Below are positions 20,413-32,966 of a stretch of DNA of 64,000 bases, piece by piece. The notes beneath the pieces are model-generated. The model was given only the letters and a program-made list of their open reading frames with translations. It was not told the DNA's origin and made no database searches. Within the stretch, counting starts at the first letter, position 1; each line of letters starts with the position of its first letter. The stretch lies in assembly GCA_011799875.1 (NCBI GenBank), contig CM022298.1:727600181-727664180 (forward strand), written 5' to 3'. The DNA comes from Thinopyrum elongatum (lineage: Eukaryota > Streptophyta > Magnoliopsida > Poales > Poaceae). Made by a program: the position numbers and the translations under genes.

Positions 20413-22728
20413 TGATGACCCACAAGTATATGGGATCAATTGTAGCCTTTTCAATAAGTAGGAGTGTCGAACCCAATGAGGAGCAGAAGGAAATGACAAG
20501 CGGTTTTCAGCAAGGTAATGTCTGCAAGTACTGAAATTGTAAGTAGCAGAGTAGTTTGATAGCCATATAATTTGTAACAAGCAAGTAAAAATAGTAGTAA
20601 CAAAAGTGCAGCAAGGTAGCCCAATCCTTTTGAGGTAAAGTACAGGCCAAAACGGTCTCTTATAATAAGCAAAGCGTTCTTGAGGGTACACGGGAATTTC
20701 ATCTAGTCACTTTCATCATGTTGGTTTGATTCGTGCTTGCTACTTTGATAATTTGATATGTGGGTGGACCGGTGCTTAGGTGCTTTTCTTACTTGAACAA
20801 ACCTCCTACTTATGATTAACCCCCTTGCAAGCATCCGCAACTACGAGAAAAGTATTAAGAATAAATTCTAACTATAGCATTAAACTTTTGGATCCAATCG
20901 GTCCCTTACGGAATAGCGCATCAACTAGGGTTTAAGCTACTGTCACTCTCGCGACCCATCATCTAATAACTACTCCACAATGCATTCCCTTAGGCCCAAA
21001 TATGGTGAAGTGTCATGTAGTATATCAAGTTCACATGATTACTTGCAACATGATTTCTCCCGTGACCTCAAGAACAAAAGTAACTACTCACAAATGATAA
21101 TCATGCTCAAGATCAGAGGGGTATTAAATAGCATATTGGATCTGAACATATAATCTTCCACCAAATAAACCATATAGTAATCAACTACAAGATGTAATCA
21201 ACACTACTAGTCACCCACAAGCACCAATCTATAGTTCCGGTACAAAGATTAAACACAAGAGATGAACTAGGTTTTGAGGGGAGATGATGTTGTTGAAGAT
21301 GTTGAAGGAGATTGCCCTCCCCAAGATGGGAGAGTTGTTGGTGATGATGATGATGATGATTTCCGCCTCCGGGAGGGAAGTTTCCCGGCGGAATCGCTCC
21401 ACCGGAGGGCAAAGGTGCTCCTGCCCAAGTTCCGCCTCGAGACGGCGGCGCTAGGTCCCGAAAGTCCTCTCCTTATTTTTTCTAGGTTAAAATGACTTAT
21501 ATACCAGAAGATGGGCACCGGAGGTGGGCCGAGGGGAGCACAACCCACCAGGGCGCGCCTGGGCTCCCTGGCGCGCCCAGGTGGGTTGTGCCCACCTGGT
21601 GGGCCCCCTCTGGTACTTATTGGCTCCAATATTTCTCATTTATTCCATAAAAAATCCCCGTAAAGTTTCAGCTCATTTGGAGTTGTGCAGAATAGGTAGC
21701 CTGACGTAGCTTTTTCAGGTCCAGATTTCCAGCTGCCGGAATTCTCCCTCTTTGTGTGTACCTTGCATATTATGAGAGAAAAGGCATTAGAATTACTCCA
21801 AAAAGCATTATCATGCTTAAAAACATCATAAATAACAGTAGGAAAACATGATGCAAAATGGACGTATCAACTCCCCCAAGCTTAGACCTCGCTTGTCCTC
21901 AAGCGAAAACTGAAATCGAAAAACATGTCCACATGCTTAGAGATAGAGGTGTCGATAAAAACAAAATACGGACATAGAAGAATCATGTAATTTTATTATA
22001 ACAGCAACAAACTTTTAACATAAAACTTTTATCATAGAACATTTATCATAGACTTCTCATGAATAAGTAACAATTCATCACACAATCGAAGTATAAAGCA
22101 TAGACTCTATTAGAAACCAACAAACTATGTTCTCAGTCAACTTTGCAACTACAATTCATCATCTTTTCAGGAAGGGTCACGTATTGGAGCCTTTAGGCAA
22201 GTCCACATACTCAACCATCATATAGTCTTCGATGATTGCTAACACTCACCGCATACACATGAGCAAAATGTTTCAACCGGACACATAGAAAGATAGGGGC
22301 TTATAGTTTCGCCTCCCAATGTATTCACCTCAAGGGTGATGTCAACAATAATAACTCATGCTGCCCATATTCAACTGGACATATGTGCCTAGATCTTTCC
22401 TCACCACATGATGCTTGCCAAAGGAGAAAAATAAAAGGAAAAGAGAGAAGAACTTTGACTCTTGCATAAAAGTAAAAGATAGGCCCTTCACAGAGGGAAG
22501 CAGAGGTTGCCATGCGCTTATTTGTTTGTATGCTCAACCCCTTAATGCAAAAGAATGTCACGTTATATTGCCCCTTGTGATGGCAACCTTTATTATGCAG
22601 TCTGTCGCTTTTATTCTTCACCATCACAAGTTCATACAACGCTCAATTTTCTCTTACACTAAATGATCTCACACTTTTAGAAGCAATTTTTATTGCCTTA
22701 TTGCACTGATGACAACTTACTTGAAGGA
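20413..22728 (-). mobile_element. Truncated gypsy-type element: 3' LTR plus internal end
   Basis: A complete LTR, TGATGACC...CGTATCA, occupies 20413-21869 (1457 bp). On the minus strand it is preceded by the purine tract AGCTTGGGGGAGT (21870-21882). Internal sequence without coding potential follows to about 22728 and then stops abruptly. There is no second LTR, and the 5 bp left of the LTR (ACCCT) are not repeated at the right, so the element is truncated. It lies inside the solo LTR. Confidence 0.65.
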
Positions 22729-22899
22729 TCTTTGACCATCAGTGACCCCCACCTTGTCCTTGTTGCCCCTGCTTCATCATCGACGACTCAATCAACGTGA
22801 TCGACGACCAGAGCCCGACACCTCACATCACATCACGCCCCTTTTGTTGCTCAACTCTACAGAGCTACTATCGAGTGCCGAGGGTGATACCTCGTAACG

Positions 22900-23110
22900 C
22901 ACTCCTGATGATAACTCTGTAGTGTAGCTCTTCGGTCGTGGTCATCGAGGGTGATTCCTCCTTCACCACTCCCGATATGACTTTGTCGTGCAGCCCCTCA
23001 AGAGTGAACCTCGAGGGTGATTGCTCCTACGTTCACCTTGATGATTACATCGAGTGGAATCCATCGAGGGTGATTCCTCGGGGTTTCCCCCTTGATGATT
23101 GGACACACGG
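22900..23110. repeat. Degenerate tandem repeat 'tcgagggtgattcctc'
   Basis: Four imperfect copies of a unit based on 'cctcgagggtgattcctcc' recur at intervals of 40-70 bp inside the solo LTR. It is non-coding. Confidence 0.55.
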
Positions 23111-24484
23111 TTACCTTGAATTTACTTGAGACCTTTGTAAAAGTCGGGCGGGCCCGGAGAGCACCCGCAAGATAATTACATGGCATGGCCGGGCATTCTG
23201 GGCCCTTGTCGTAAGTCCACGAGAGGGGGCGACGGGGTCACATCGATCGTGAGTCTCTGCTCGTCTCCGCAAGCTACTAATACACTAATGGTTTGGGTAT
23301 TTGTTCTGAGTTGGCCTCTGGCCTTTACGCACTAACCACCACGCGGGAATACTTATGGGCCTCGGCGTCGTAGTATCAGCGGAAGCTTTGTCAGACATCC
23401 AGTTCAGCATTGCGGCACGGCTGGGCCGACACCATCCATGTAGAGCTGGAGCCTTGACCCACCCTGCTCGCAATGACCCGGAGTGGAACGGGCGATGGGC
23501 CCAAGACCCCGGAGTGCTTAGGATGTAGACCGACGGGGACCTCTCTACTGAGCCTAGGTAGGGCTGCAACGTGTTGATCTTCCGAGGCCGGGCATTGACC
23601 CAGTAAAGTGTGTCCGGCCAGAGTAATCAAGCGTGTTGGAAAACATGGTGCACCCCTGCAGGGAAGATTATCTATTAATAGTTGTGTCCACAGTAACGGA
23701 CGTTCAGACTTGTATCCTGATCTATTACAACTAGAAATGGATACTTGAGATATGTGATGGATATGTGGCTCCGGGATTGCTTTCTCGCAGGGAGTCGAGG
23801 AAGGATCTCTGGGTGTTAATATTACAACATGTTTGTTAAATATAAACTGCTATTCTTTACTCTGCTACATGCTGCAAGATGCTTGGAGCTGCCTGAAGAT
23901 GCTAGTCTTCGATAGGCTAGGCCTTCCCCTCTATTCTGGCATTCTGCAGTTCAGTCCATAGATACATACCTTCCTTTGATACCAATGCATACTTAGTATA
24001 GATCTGATGCTTGCGAGTACTTTCGATGAGTACTCACGGTTGCTTTGCTACCCCTTTTACCCCTTCTTTCTTCTTTCCGGCTGTTGCAACCAGATGGTGG
24101 ATCCCAGGAGCCAGATGCTACCCCTGACAGCTACTACTACTACCCGGAGGGTGCCTACTACAACAAGGAGATCGCCGACGACCAGGAGTAGTTAGGAGGT
24201 CCCAGGCAGGAAGCCTTGCCTCTTCGATCGTTGATGTTTGTGCTAGCCTTCTTAAGGCAAAACTTGTTTAACTTATGTCTGTACTCATATATTGTTGCTT
24301 CCGCTGACTCTGTTGTGTTCGACCTATGTATTCGAGCCCTCGAGGCCCCTGGCTTGTAATATAAAGCTTGTATGACTTTCATTTGTGTTTAGAGTTGTGT
24401 TGTGATATCTTCCCGTGAGTCCCTGATCTTGATCGTACACGTTTGCGTGTATGATTAGTGTACGGTCGAATCGGGGGCGTCACA

Positions 24485-27040
24485 CTTTATGCCTTTTGGA
24501 AGTTCTACCAAGTTATAAACTTGATTTTCGTACATGGATTCCATTTTGGATTTTATGGCTTTGTGCCATTCCCTTGAGCTGGGACCCGCTATCGATTCCT
24601 CGTAGTGCACAGGTTCATCATCTTCAAGCATGAAGATTTTGTTATGAAACCACTCAGGTGGCTGGATAGCCCTACCTGATCTATGCGGTTCAGTTACAAC
24701 ATTGTCTGAAGTTTCCGCATCACATGCGACAACTCCCGGCTCGGTTGTAGGGATAATTTGTGGAATTACTTCCGATTCCTTAGCCATATCAACGGTCGCC
24801 GAAGATTCACTAATCTCATTAAGTTGTACTGTCCTCCCACTTAATTCTTTAGCGAGAAAATATTTCTCGAGAAAGTGTCCAACTCTTGCGACAAACACTT
24901 TGCCCTCGGACTGGTGGTAGAAGGAATTCCCAATGGTGTTATTTGGATAACCTACAAAGTAACATTTGTCTGATCTTTGGTCGATTTTGCTTGGTTGTAA
25001 ACGTTTTACATAAGCTTCACAAACCCAAACCTTGAGATGTGACACATTGGGTTTCTTCTCATACCATAACTCAAATGGCTTCATCTCAACAGACTTAGAC
25101 GGTGCTCTATTTAATATGTAAGCGGCAGTAAGTAGTGCGTGACCTCAAAAAGACATCGGCAGATCTGTAGGAGACATCATCGACCTTACCATGTCTAATA
25201 GGGTTCGGTTACGTCTTTCCGACACTCCGTTTCTCTGTGGAGTTCCAGGAGGCGTAAGCTGTGAAACAGTTCCACCGTCACTCAGATGTTGGCTAAACTC
25301 ATGACTAATATATTCGCCTCCGTGATCAGATCGCAAAAACTTAATCCTTTTGTTACGATGATTTTCTACTTCATTCTGAAACTCTTTGAACTTTTTAAAG
25401 GTTTCCGACTTATGCTTCATCAAGTAGATATATCCATACCTGCTTAAATCATCAATAAAAGTCACGAAGTAGAAATACCCACCCCGTGCAGTTGTGCGCA
25501 TCAGACCACATACATCACTATGTATTATTTCCAATAATTCACCCGCCCGTTCACGATGACCCGTGAATTGGGTCTTGGTCATTTTCCCCATCAAGCAAGC
25601 TTTCACATGTGTCAAATGATTCAAAATTAAAAGACGGTAAAACTCCATCTTTATGGAGTCTTTGCATGCGTTTCTTACCGATGTGGCCAAGCCGACAGTG
25701 CCACAAGTAAGTGGTGGTGTTATTGGCCTTCTTAAGGCATTTAGCATTCATGCTAAAGACATCATTTCCACATTCAAGATTTAGTATGAAAAGGCCCCCA
25801 ATAATGGATGCAAATCCATAAAACGTATCCTTACAACAAAGCGAACAACCATTGTTCTCAGACTTGTAGGAGTACCCATCGTGTACTAAACATGATCCAG
25901 ATATAATGTTTCTACACAATGCCGGAACAAAATAACAATTACTTAGTTCTAAGGTAAATCCTGAAGGGAGACGTAGAGGCATAATGCCGACGGCTTGAGC
26001 GGCGATCCCAGCGCCGTTCCCGACGCGCATCATGACTTCATTCTTTGCTAACTTGCGCACCTTATGAAGTCCCTGTATCGAGCTGCAAATGTGAGCAACC
26101 GATCCGTTATCAAATACCCAAGACTTACAATTTTTGCTAGCAAGCAAAACGTCAATGACATTAACCTGTATAACAGTTATACCTTTTCCGGTTTTTCCGG
26201 ACTTCTTACCTTCCAGATACTTCTTGCAGTTTCTCTTCCAGTGTCATGTGCCCTTGCAGTAGAAGCACTCAGTTTCATTCTTGGCTCCGCCCTTAGAGTT
26301 GCTTTGGGAGCTGGTCTTACCGGCGCCCTTGCCCTTCTTGGACATGCCTTTCTTTTCGAAACTGGCGGTTTTACTCACAAGCAAAACTTGCTTGCGATTT
26401 TTCCGCAGTCCTCCTTCAGCGGTTTTCAGCATGGCGAGCACCTCATTTGGTGTCTTATCCATCCCACTCATATTAGAGTTCATGATAAAACCGTCGTAAG
26501 ACATAGGGAGTGAAGCAAGGAACATGTCCATCATATGGGCTGGTGGAATTGGAAATTTCAGGCTTTTAAGCCTTTCAGCATAGCCAATCATATTGACCAC
26601 GTGTTCACCAACTGAACTGCTCTCAGCCATCTTGCAATCCATCATGGTCTTCATAATATCAAAACGTTTAGACCGTGCGTTTTGCTTGTACAGAACATCC
26701 AATTCCCGGATCATATCGGGGCGTTATGGAATTCAAAACATTTTTGAAGCTCTGGACTCATGCAAGCTAGCATGAGGCACTTCACTAAGTTGTAATCATC
26801 ATTCTTAGTGGCCCAGACATTTTGTTCATCTTCTGGGGCAGTTGCCGCCGGTTTAACTAGAAGAGGAGTTTTAAACACATACATTCTCTTAGCGCTCTTG
26901 AGGACAATCCTTAGGTTACGGATCCAGTCCTCATAGTTTTTTCCAGTCGTAGCTAACTTCTCTTTCTCCAACATTGGGCCTAAGTTGAATGCGTCGTTGC
27001 GAGCCATTTGATCTACAACGGTAAACACAATTTTCACTTA
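24485..27040 (-). pseudogene. Copia A gag, protease, integrase (5' part of the polyprotein)
   Basis: Read right to left. Gag starts at 27007 (MARNDAFNLGPMLEKEK) and continues, with one frame break near 26712, to a CCHC zinc knuckle (ECFYCKGT, near 26250). A protease remnant follows with WVFDNGSVAH near 26115: the active-site Thr/Ser of D-T/S-G is Asn. Next is the pre-integrase HHCC region (LWHCRLGHIGKKRM) and the integrase core (HSDVCG, FIDDLSRYGYIY, GTPQRNGVSERRNRTL) with its acidic residues, broken by a frame change near 25560-25740. The integrase C-terminus then runs into the solo LTR insertion at 24489. Not functional. Confidence 0.87.
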
Positions 27041-28388
27041 GACTTTGTTCATAATTAATTTGCACTAGTGAATAAATAATTTTATTCTAAGGTGCGCTCC
27101 CACTCAAATCAATATCTCTCATAATTGATTGTGAGTGATTCAAGACCTGCATTTCCATTCATCACCACTGTTCGAGATGAACACAAATGTCGCGAACTTC
27201 AATCGATAGGCAAACTTGCCGATCACATCTCTATGTGATTCTTGTTCATCTTTCGATGCGTGCGTACCGAGCTCAGGACTGTCCTACCTGAACATCAAAT
27301 CAACCAAGTTATCTTGCTGCAAGGTCTCAACTCACCCGCCTCACACTTCTCTAATCGTTCGCACCGATGGAGATCATGTGATGCCTCGAAGAGATAGGTG
27401 TCGTGACGGTGCTACACTTGGGAGAACACTAACTACTTGATATTTTAAGTGAGAGATCACCCTAATAAAAAGTGACTACCACGCAATCAAAAAGGGTGCA
27501 TCATAAGGGATAAACATCTCAGGCAATTCATAATAGAATGATATGGTATGGCCCTTTCTGACGGAGCAGTCTTGCATTTCTTCGTCTTCGGTATTTGCGT
27601 CGGTGTTCACCTTCGCGAAGATTGCCACCACCTTGTCGATGCACCAGATAATATTGCTATCTCTATAGCTAATAAAATAAGTGCATTACATAAGGTTGAC
27701 ATGCAGGTCATTAAAGTGACAATGATATGGCTCCAGCCATCATGCCGAATCATGACACGCATGTCTTGTTAATAATTTACATCATATAGTCATATCCTAC
27801 ATAATCAAATTGAATATGACCTTTGCTGCACCACATCTCATGCACATCCTGCAAAACCAAGTTAGACGCCTCTAATCGGTTTACGCAAAATTTTATTTTA
27901 CGTGGCTTCTCAGGTTTTGACTTAAACCGCAGCTATCAATATTTATCATCAAGTATGATTATTCAAGTCGCTAGATTAACTTTGCGGGGTGTATGAAACG
28001 CGAGATAATAAAATCTCGAGCCCCATACTGAACTTCGTCATACGCATGACCTCCGGGAAGATCATATCTGCATTGCCCTTTACTCTGCGAAATTTCATCT
28101 TTCTCTAACTACGGTGGAATTCAACGAACTGTTAGCACTTCGTTGATCAATCAGGATCGCGGATTGCCAGTACTTTGAAACTCCACCATACCGTTATTAA
28201 TATGACAAATACGCAAATTGCAAGGAAGCAACAAGAACATCGGGTAATATATTTCATCTGCTACCCGCATAAATAATTTTCAGCAATAGATCTCATCTTC
28301 TACAAAATTATATTATGCAATACCCATACATCTCTATGTATTCTAGATCGTAACTTGCATCTACACATAGCATGGCTCTTGATGCCAC
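27041..28388 (-). other. Copia A 5' leader with primer-binding site
   Basis: About 1.35 kb between the 5' LTR and gag. The primer-binding site TGGCATCAAGAGCC (minus strand, 28387-28374) is one base from the LTR end and resembles the initiator-Met site TGGTATCAGAGCC of plant copia elements. The leader is conserved with those at 38512-39883 and 53400-54770 and probably contains packaging and dimerisation signals. Confidence 0.75.
27476..27685 (-). other. Conserved leader reading frame, copy A (69 codons, no ATG)
   Basis: An open frame of exactly 210 bp follows a TAA. It reads CTYFISYRDSNIIWCIDK, continues with VVAIFAKVNTDANTEDEE and YYELPEMFIPYDAPFL, and ends at TAG. The same frame with the same length occurs in the plus-strand copy at 39212-39421 and, with one base lost near its start, at 53850-54077. 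There is no initiator Met in this copy. It is either a spliced exon, an ancestral remnant, or chance openness in a conserved cis-acting RNA region. Confidence 0.35.
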
Positions 28389-30340
28389 TCTAGGGGAACG
28401 CGATAGAAAACAAAAAAAATCGGTACAGCGAGCACGCCCAGCATCACTATGGAGATAGCATACAAGGTTTGATCTGATCATTACCGACTCATAGCGCAGC
28501 GGAAGTAGAGTCGATATAGATCATCATTGCAGATCCCCGCAGCTAGGATTTACAACCTCCCAACCGTGAGGATGTACTCCCTCATCGGACAGCCCTGCGG
28601 GAGGCGGTCGGACAGTCCCTAGGGCAATGTCACGGACAGCCCTTCGGGAAGACCCTCGAAGCTCGAACGGTAACTCAGACAACCCTTTAGGAGGACCCTC
28701 TACCAGCCCATCGGGGAAAAGATCAAACCTTCGACCTCTCTACGGGGTTGCACGCATATGGTGTCACTTATCCGGCAGGGCTTCGCCGTCCAGAACTAGT
28801 TCCTGCCGGAACCCAGACAGGCTTTCGTCTCTATGAAACTATTTTAGTGGGAGGGAGAGAGAAGGCCAGATCATGCATGGCATTTGTATGAGAGTAAGGA
28901 GTGAGTGTGGAGAGCTCCTCTCCACCTCCTTATATAGGCCAAGGCAAGGGGTGGCGTGGCACTTGGAAATACCAAATTCCTATGAGGGAAGGCCTTCACA
29001 AGGGCATAAGAGGAAAGCAAGTGGTGCTCCATGGGGGAGCACCACCTTGGCCGGCCACAACCTTATCCCCCCCCCCATGGGGGGGCAACAACTCACCAAC
29101 ATGCTTCCACAAAACAAGGAAGCTCCCTAGACAAAAAGCTACCAAACAAGCTGCCCACGATTCATGGGATCTTGTCCCCTCGCGCTGTGACAAGATATTT
29201 TCCGCGACCATTTTTTTTTGAAAATATTCCGTAAGGTCCCAGAACATTTCTAGCACCCACTAAAAATATTCTAGGCATGTTCTGAAACATTTCTGGTATG
29301 GTGGTTTAATTTAGAAACATCATCGTTTACTCCGAAACAATTCCAGCAGATCCGAACCACTTTCGGTTTTCTCTCCGGAACTTTTCCAGTGACTTTCTCT
29401 CAGACTCGCTGTCTAGTATTCAGCAGATAGATGACCCTTAAGTGTGTGATCCTATAGGTTCGGTGAAGTATAGACATGACCGGAACACTTTCCGATCAAT
29501 GATCAACATCAGAGCCGTGGACACCCATATTGACCCCTATACCCCCACGAATAAATATTCATGTGAACCTCCAGTTGCCGTGTCCTATTCCTATTGTTTC
29601 ACGATATGTTACAAACACCCGAGGTGAGATTATTGGCATTCCCGTGAATCAACACTTGTCAACTATGCCAGTTGCCTCGTTATCGATTTTGTTCTCTTAT
29701 CTCGTTTCTGCATTCCGGCATCCCCATGATCAAATCACATTGTGTCTGGCCATACGATGATGGATACCGTAATACCGAGAGGGCCCTAAGAATATCTCTC
29801 CATCGTCTGAGGAGCAAATCCCAATCTTGAGGTATCTCGTTCCATGTCATACTTTTCCGTGAACCCGTAAGCCGCCGTAATAGCCACCCAGTTACGGATG
29901 ACCTTTAACAAACACCAAAGTTTACGAAGCAAGAATGAAGGAACTCGACACTGTCATGGTCTAAGGAATTATTCAAACATTAACTTTCTCTGTGTTATAA
30001 AACCATTAACACATGACAAATGTATCTCATAGCATAACATCAATTTGGGTCGATTCAACACAAGTGTTCTACTAACATTGTGCCCTCAAAATTGCCGGCA
30101 TAGTCATGCCCATGATCAAGAAAACAGGATCATCATGCAATACTTGAGCCAGTCTTAGAGGCATCACTTGGAATATATTTTACCATTTATTATACCACAC
30201 GTGACATGACTTTCCCTCCGAGCCTCGTGGATATTGTAGACTCGAGAATGATTGCAATTATAGTATGGAACATAAACATTCATTACAACTTGGAGATACA
30301 AAATAACTGTTATTACTGCCTCTAGGGCATATCTCCTACA
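28389..30340 (-). repeat. Copia cluster 1, middle LTR, 1952 bp
   Basis: Complete LTR, nearly identical in layout to 15075-17047. Its plus-strand start is TCTAGGGG (TG mutated to TC) and its end CTCCTACA. It follows the primer-binding site of copy A and is directly followed by the polypurine complement of remnant B, so it serves as 5' LTR of A and 3' LTR of B. The C/G palindrome is short here (C10-AT-G7, 29067-29085). Confidence 0.85.
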
Positions 30341-31184
30341 GACTCCCACTTGCACTAGAGTCATAATCCAGCTACATGGCTTCCCTAACACCAATGGCTA
30401 TCCGGTGCTGCTCATGCTTTGCTCGTGGTAGAGGCTTTGTCATCGGGTCTGACATGTTCAGATTCATGTGAACTTTGCGAACTTTCACTAAACCCGCTTC
30501 GACATGATGTCGAATGAGTTTATATTTGCGTTCAATATGTCTTGTCTTATGGTGCGAACTTGGCTCCCTTGCCTGAGCCATGGCGCCACTATTATCAACA
30601 AAGATTTCCACCGGGTCCAGAGCACTTGGAACCACACCAAGGTCTTCAAGAAACTACTTGATCCAGACAGCCTGCTTGGAGGCTTCTTAAGTTGCAACAT
30701 ATTCCGCCTCCGTCGTAGAATCCGACACAGTCTTCTGTTTGGAACTTTTCCAGTCAACTGTGCCACCGTTCAATATGAAAACATAGCCTGATTGAGATTT
30801 GAAGTCATCTTGGTCAGTCATGAAACCTGCATCAGTGTAACCACTTACAATGAGCTCTTCATCACCTCCGTACACAAGGGTTAAATCCTTGGTCCTTCCG
30901 AGGTACTTAAGAATATTTTTGACTGCGGCCCAGTGTTCCAATCCTGAATCACTTTGGTACTGGCTACTAACACTTAGCGCATACAAAACATCCGGTCTTG
31001 TACATAGCATGGCATACATAATAGAACCAACTGCCGAAGCATATGGAACATCATTCATTTGTACTCGCTCATTGAGAGTCCGAGGACACTGATTCTTGCA
31101 ATGCATTGTGCCAGGTGACATGGGGAGTAGGCCTTTCTTGGAGTTCTCCATGTTGAACCATTTCAACACCATGTCAATGTACGT
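30341..31184 (-). pseudogene. Copia internal remnant B: RNase H and end of RT
   Basis: Contains the polypurine tract complement, RNase H (30635-30372) and the last RT part (31172-30687: MENSKKGLLPMSP, MNDVPYASAVGSIMYAML). It carries the same TAG between WIK and FLED as copy A (30654-30656), plus its own stop after EYVAT. At 31185 the RT sequence is joined abruptly to the middle of an LTR, which marks a large deletion. Confidence 0.85.
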
Positions 31185-32165
31185 CGTCTCCGAAACTTTT
31201 CCGGTGGCTTTCTCTCAGACTCCTTGTCTAGTATTCAGTAGATAGATGACCCTTAAGCGTATGACCATATAGGTTGAGTGAAGTATAGACATGACCGGAA
31301 CACTTTCCGATCAATGATCAGCAACGGAGCCGTGGACACCCATATTGACCCCTATACGCACATGGATAAATATTCGAGTGAACTACCAGTTGCCGTGTGC
31401 TATTCCTGTTGCTTCACGATATGTTACAAACACCTGAGGTGAGATTTATCGGTATCCCCGTGAATCAACACTTGTCCACTATGCCAGTTGCCTCGTTATC
31501 GGTTTTATTCCCTTATCTTGTTTCTGCATTCCGGCATCCCCGTAATCGAATCGCATTGTGTCTGGCCGGACAATGATGGATATAGTAATACCGAGAGGGC
31601 CCTAAGAATATCTCTTCATCATCGGAGGAGCAAATCCCAATCTTGAGCTATCTCGTTTCTTGTCATACTTTTCCATGAACCCGTAAGCCGCCGTAATAGC
31701 CACCCAGCACCAAGTTACGGATGACCTTAAACAAACCCCAAAGTTCACAAAGCAAGAATGAAGGAATTCGACACTCTCATGGTCTAAGGAATTATGCAAA
31801 CATTAACTTTCTCTATGTTATAAAACCATTAACTTGTGACGAATGTATCTCTGATCATAACATCAATTTGGGTTGATTCAACACAACCGTTGTACTAACA
31901 TTGTGCCCTCAAAATTGCCGGCATAGTCATGCCCATGATCAGGAAAACAGGATGATCATGCAATACTTGAGCCAATCTTAGAGGCATGACTAGGAATACA
32001 TTTTACCGTTTATTATACCACACGTGCACATGTGTTTCCCTCGGAGCCTCGTGGATATTGTAGACTCGAGAATCATTGCAGTTATAGCATGGAACATAGG
32101 CATTCATTACAAACTTGGAGATACAAAATAACTGTTACTACTTCCTCTAGGGCATATCTCCTACA
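31185..32165 (-). repeat. Copia cluster 1, right LTR, truncated (981 bp)
   Basis: Only the part from 'gtctccgaaacttttccggtgg' to the terminal CTCCTACA remains. It is flanked by AGGGA, matching the GGGGA target duplication at the other end of the cluster except for one base. Confidence 0.82.
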
Positions 32166-32170
32166 AGGGA

Positions 32171-32905
32171 GTGCTCGGGTTCCGCCGGCGAGCACCTTCG
32201 ATCCCCACGAGCGCCGGCTCAGCTCTGGTAGGCCTTCCAGGGGGTCTGCAAACTGACCCAACATTTAATGCAAGGACGACGAACCCACAGTGACCTATGC
32301 CCCATAGGAAGGCGATGACGATGCAGCGGTGTGTCGAGTCATGTCATTGGAGCCGGTAGGGCATGTCGCCTGTCAAGTGCATCAGGGGCGTCACCTTTTT
32401 TTGACTTTGGTGACACGAAGGATGGCATGGCAACACCAGTGCCCCACCCCTGTTCGGTAGGGCATAGCTGGTAGTTGGCGACAGGGAGACGTGCCTCTCC
32501 GAGGAGCAGTGTTTACCTGCGTTGCGCTATTCCCAGTTGCTCGGTCAGACCCGCGTGGGGTACGCTCGTTGCGCCAGACCGATCCAATGCGGCGATGTAC
32601 ATGTGTGTGTGGCCACTGTGGTGCCTCCCAGCCCTATATAAGGGGAGGACCAAGGCCATGCACAGGGTGCGACTTTTGGGTGCAGGACAGCTAGCCAGGA
32701 GAGTGGTAGTTCGTCTTGTAACAGATCTCACACATCCACATATCAACAAACAAAAATAGGAAGTAGGGTATTACACCACCTCGATGGCCTGAACCTGGGT
32801 AAAATATGGGTCTCTAGATTGGAGCTCTTATGAAGTGTTTTAGCCCCTGGCCGAATAAATAGGGGGTCTCTCTGGTCTCCGATATAGACGGTCTCAAGAG
32901 TTACA
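32171..32905 (+). repeat. Gypsy G1 5' LTR, second part, with promoter
   Basis: Continues the LTR interrupted at 15074 and matches 58763-59497. A TATA box (TATATAAG) lies at 32635-32642. The LTR ends in CA at 32905, directly followed by a putative primer-binding region 'tctggcatgccaggtagggg'. I did not assign the primer tRNA. Confidence 0.78.
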
Positions 32906-32966
32906 TCTGGCATGCCAGGTAGGGGGCTAAACCTTTAGAGTTTCTTCAGCCCTTCCTTCTTTGATC

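Larger units (their letters stand above)
18505..24484 (+). mobile_element. Solo LTR (about 3.67 kb) containing a truncated gypsy piece
   Basis: Bounded by TGTTATAGTAACCC at the left and GGGGGCGTCACA at the right, with perfect 5-bp target duplication CTTTA (18500-18504 and 24485-24489) in the copia pol sequence. No pol and no second matching LTR is present. After removal of the nested block 20413 to about 22728, some 3.67 kb remain. I recognise the right end from memory as an abundant Triticeae LTR. A short frame near its right side (YYYYPEGAYYNKEIADDQE, stop near 24190) suggests it reads on the plus strand. A solo LTR formed by LTR-LTR recombination is the simplest reading; a non-autonomous element without recognisable genes is the alternative. 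Confidence 0.72.
15075..32165 (-). mobile_element. Copia cluster 1: LTR-internal-LTR-internal-LTR array
   Basis: A Ty1/copia insertion on the minus strand, flanked by GGGGA (15070-15074) and AGGGA (32166-32170). From left: full LTR 15075-17047; internal copy A 17048-28388, itself carrying a solo LTR at 18505-24484; full LTR 28389-30340; a short internal remnant B 30341-31184; and a truncated LTR 31185-32165. Layout and LTR start (TGTAGGAGATATGCCC) resemble the Angela/BARE group, but this is a different family whose name I cannot give. Confidence 0.85.

Noticed and set aside
27548..27772. Plus-strand ORF in the copia A leader (similar ones at 39125-39325 minus and 53946-54128 plus)
   Set aside because: It is antisense to the element's transcript. 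The sense-strand frame is the one reported.
28374..28387. Short match to initiator-Met tRNA
   Set aside because: Only the 14-base primer-binding site of a retrotransposon. No tRNA cloverleaf is present, and no tRNA or rRNA gene was found in the window.
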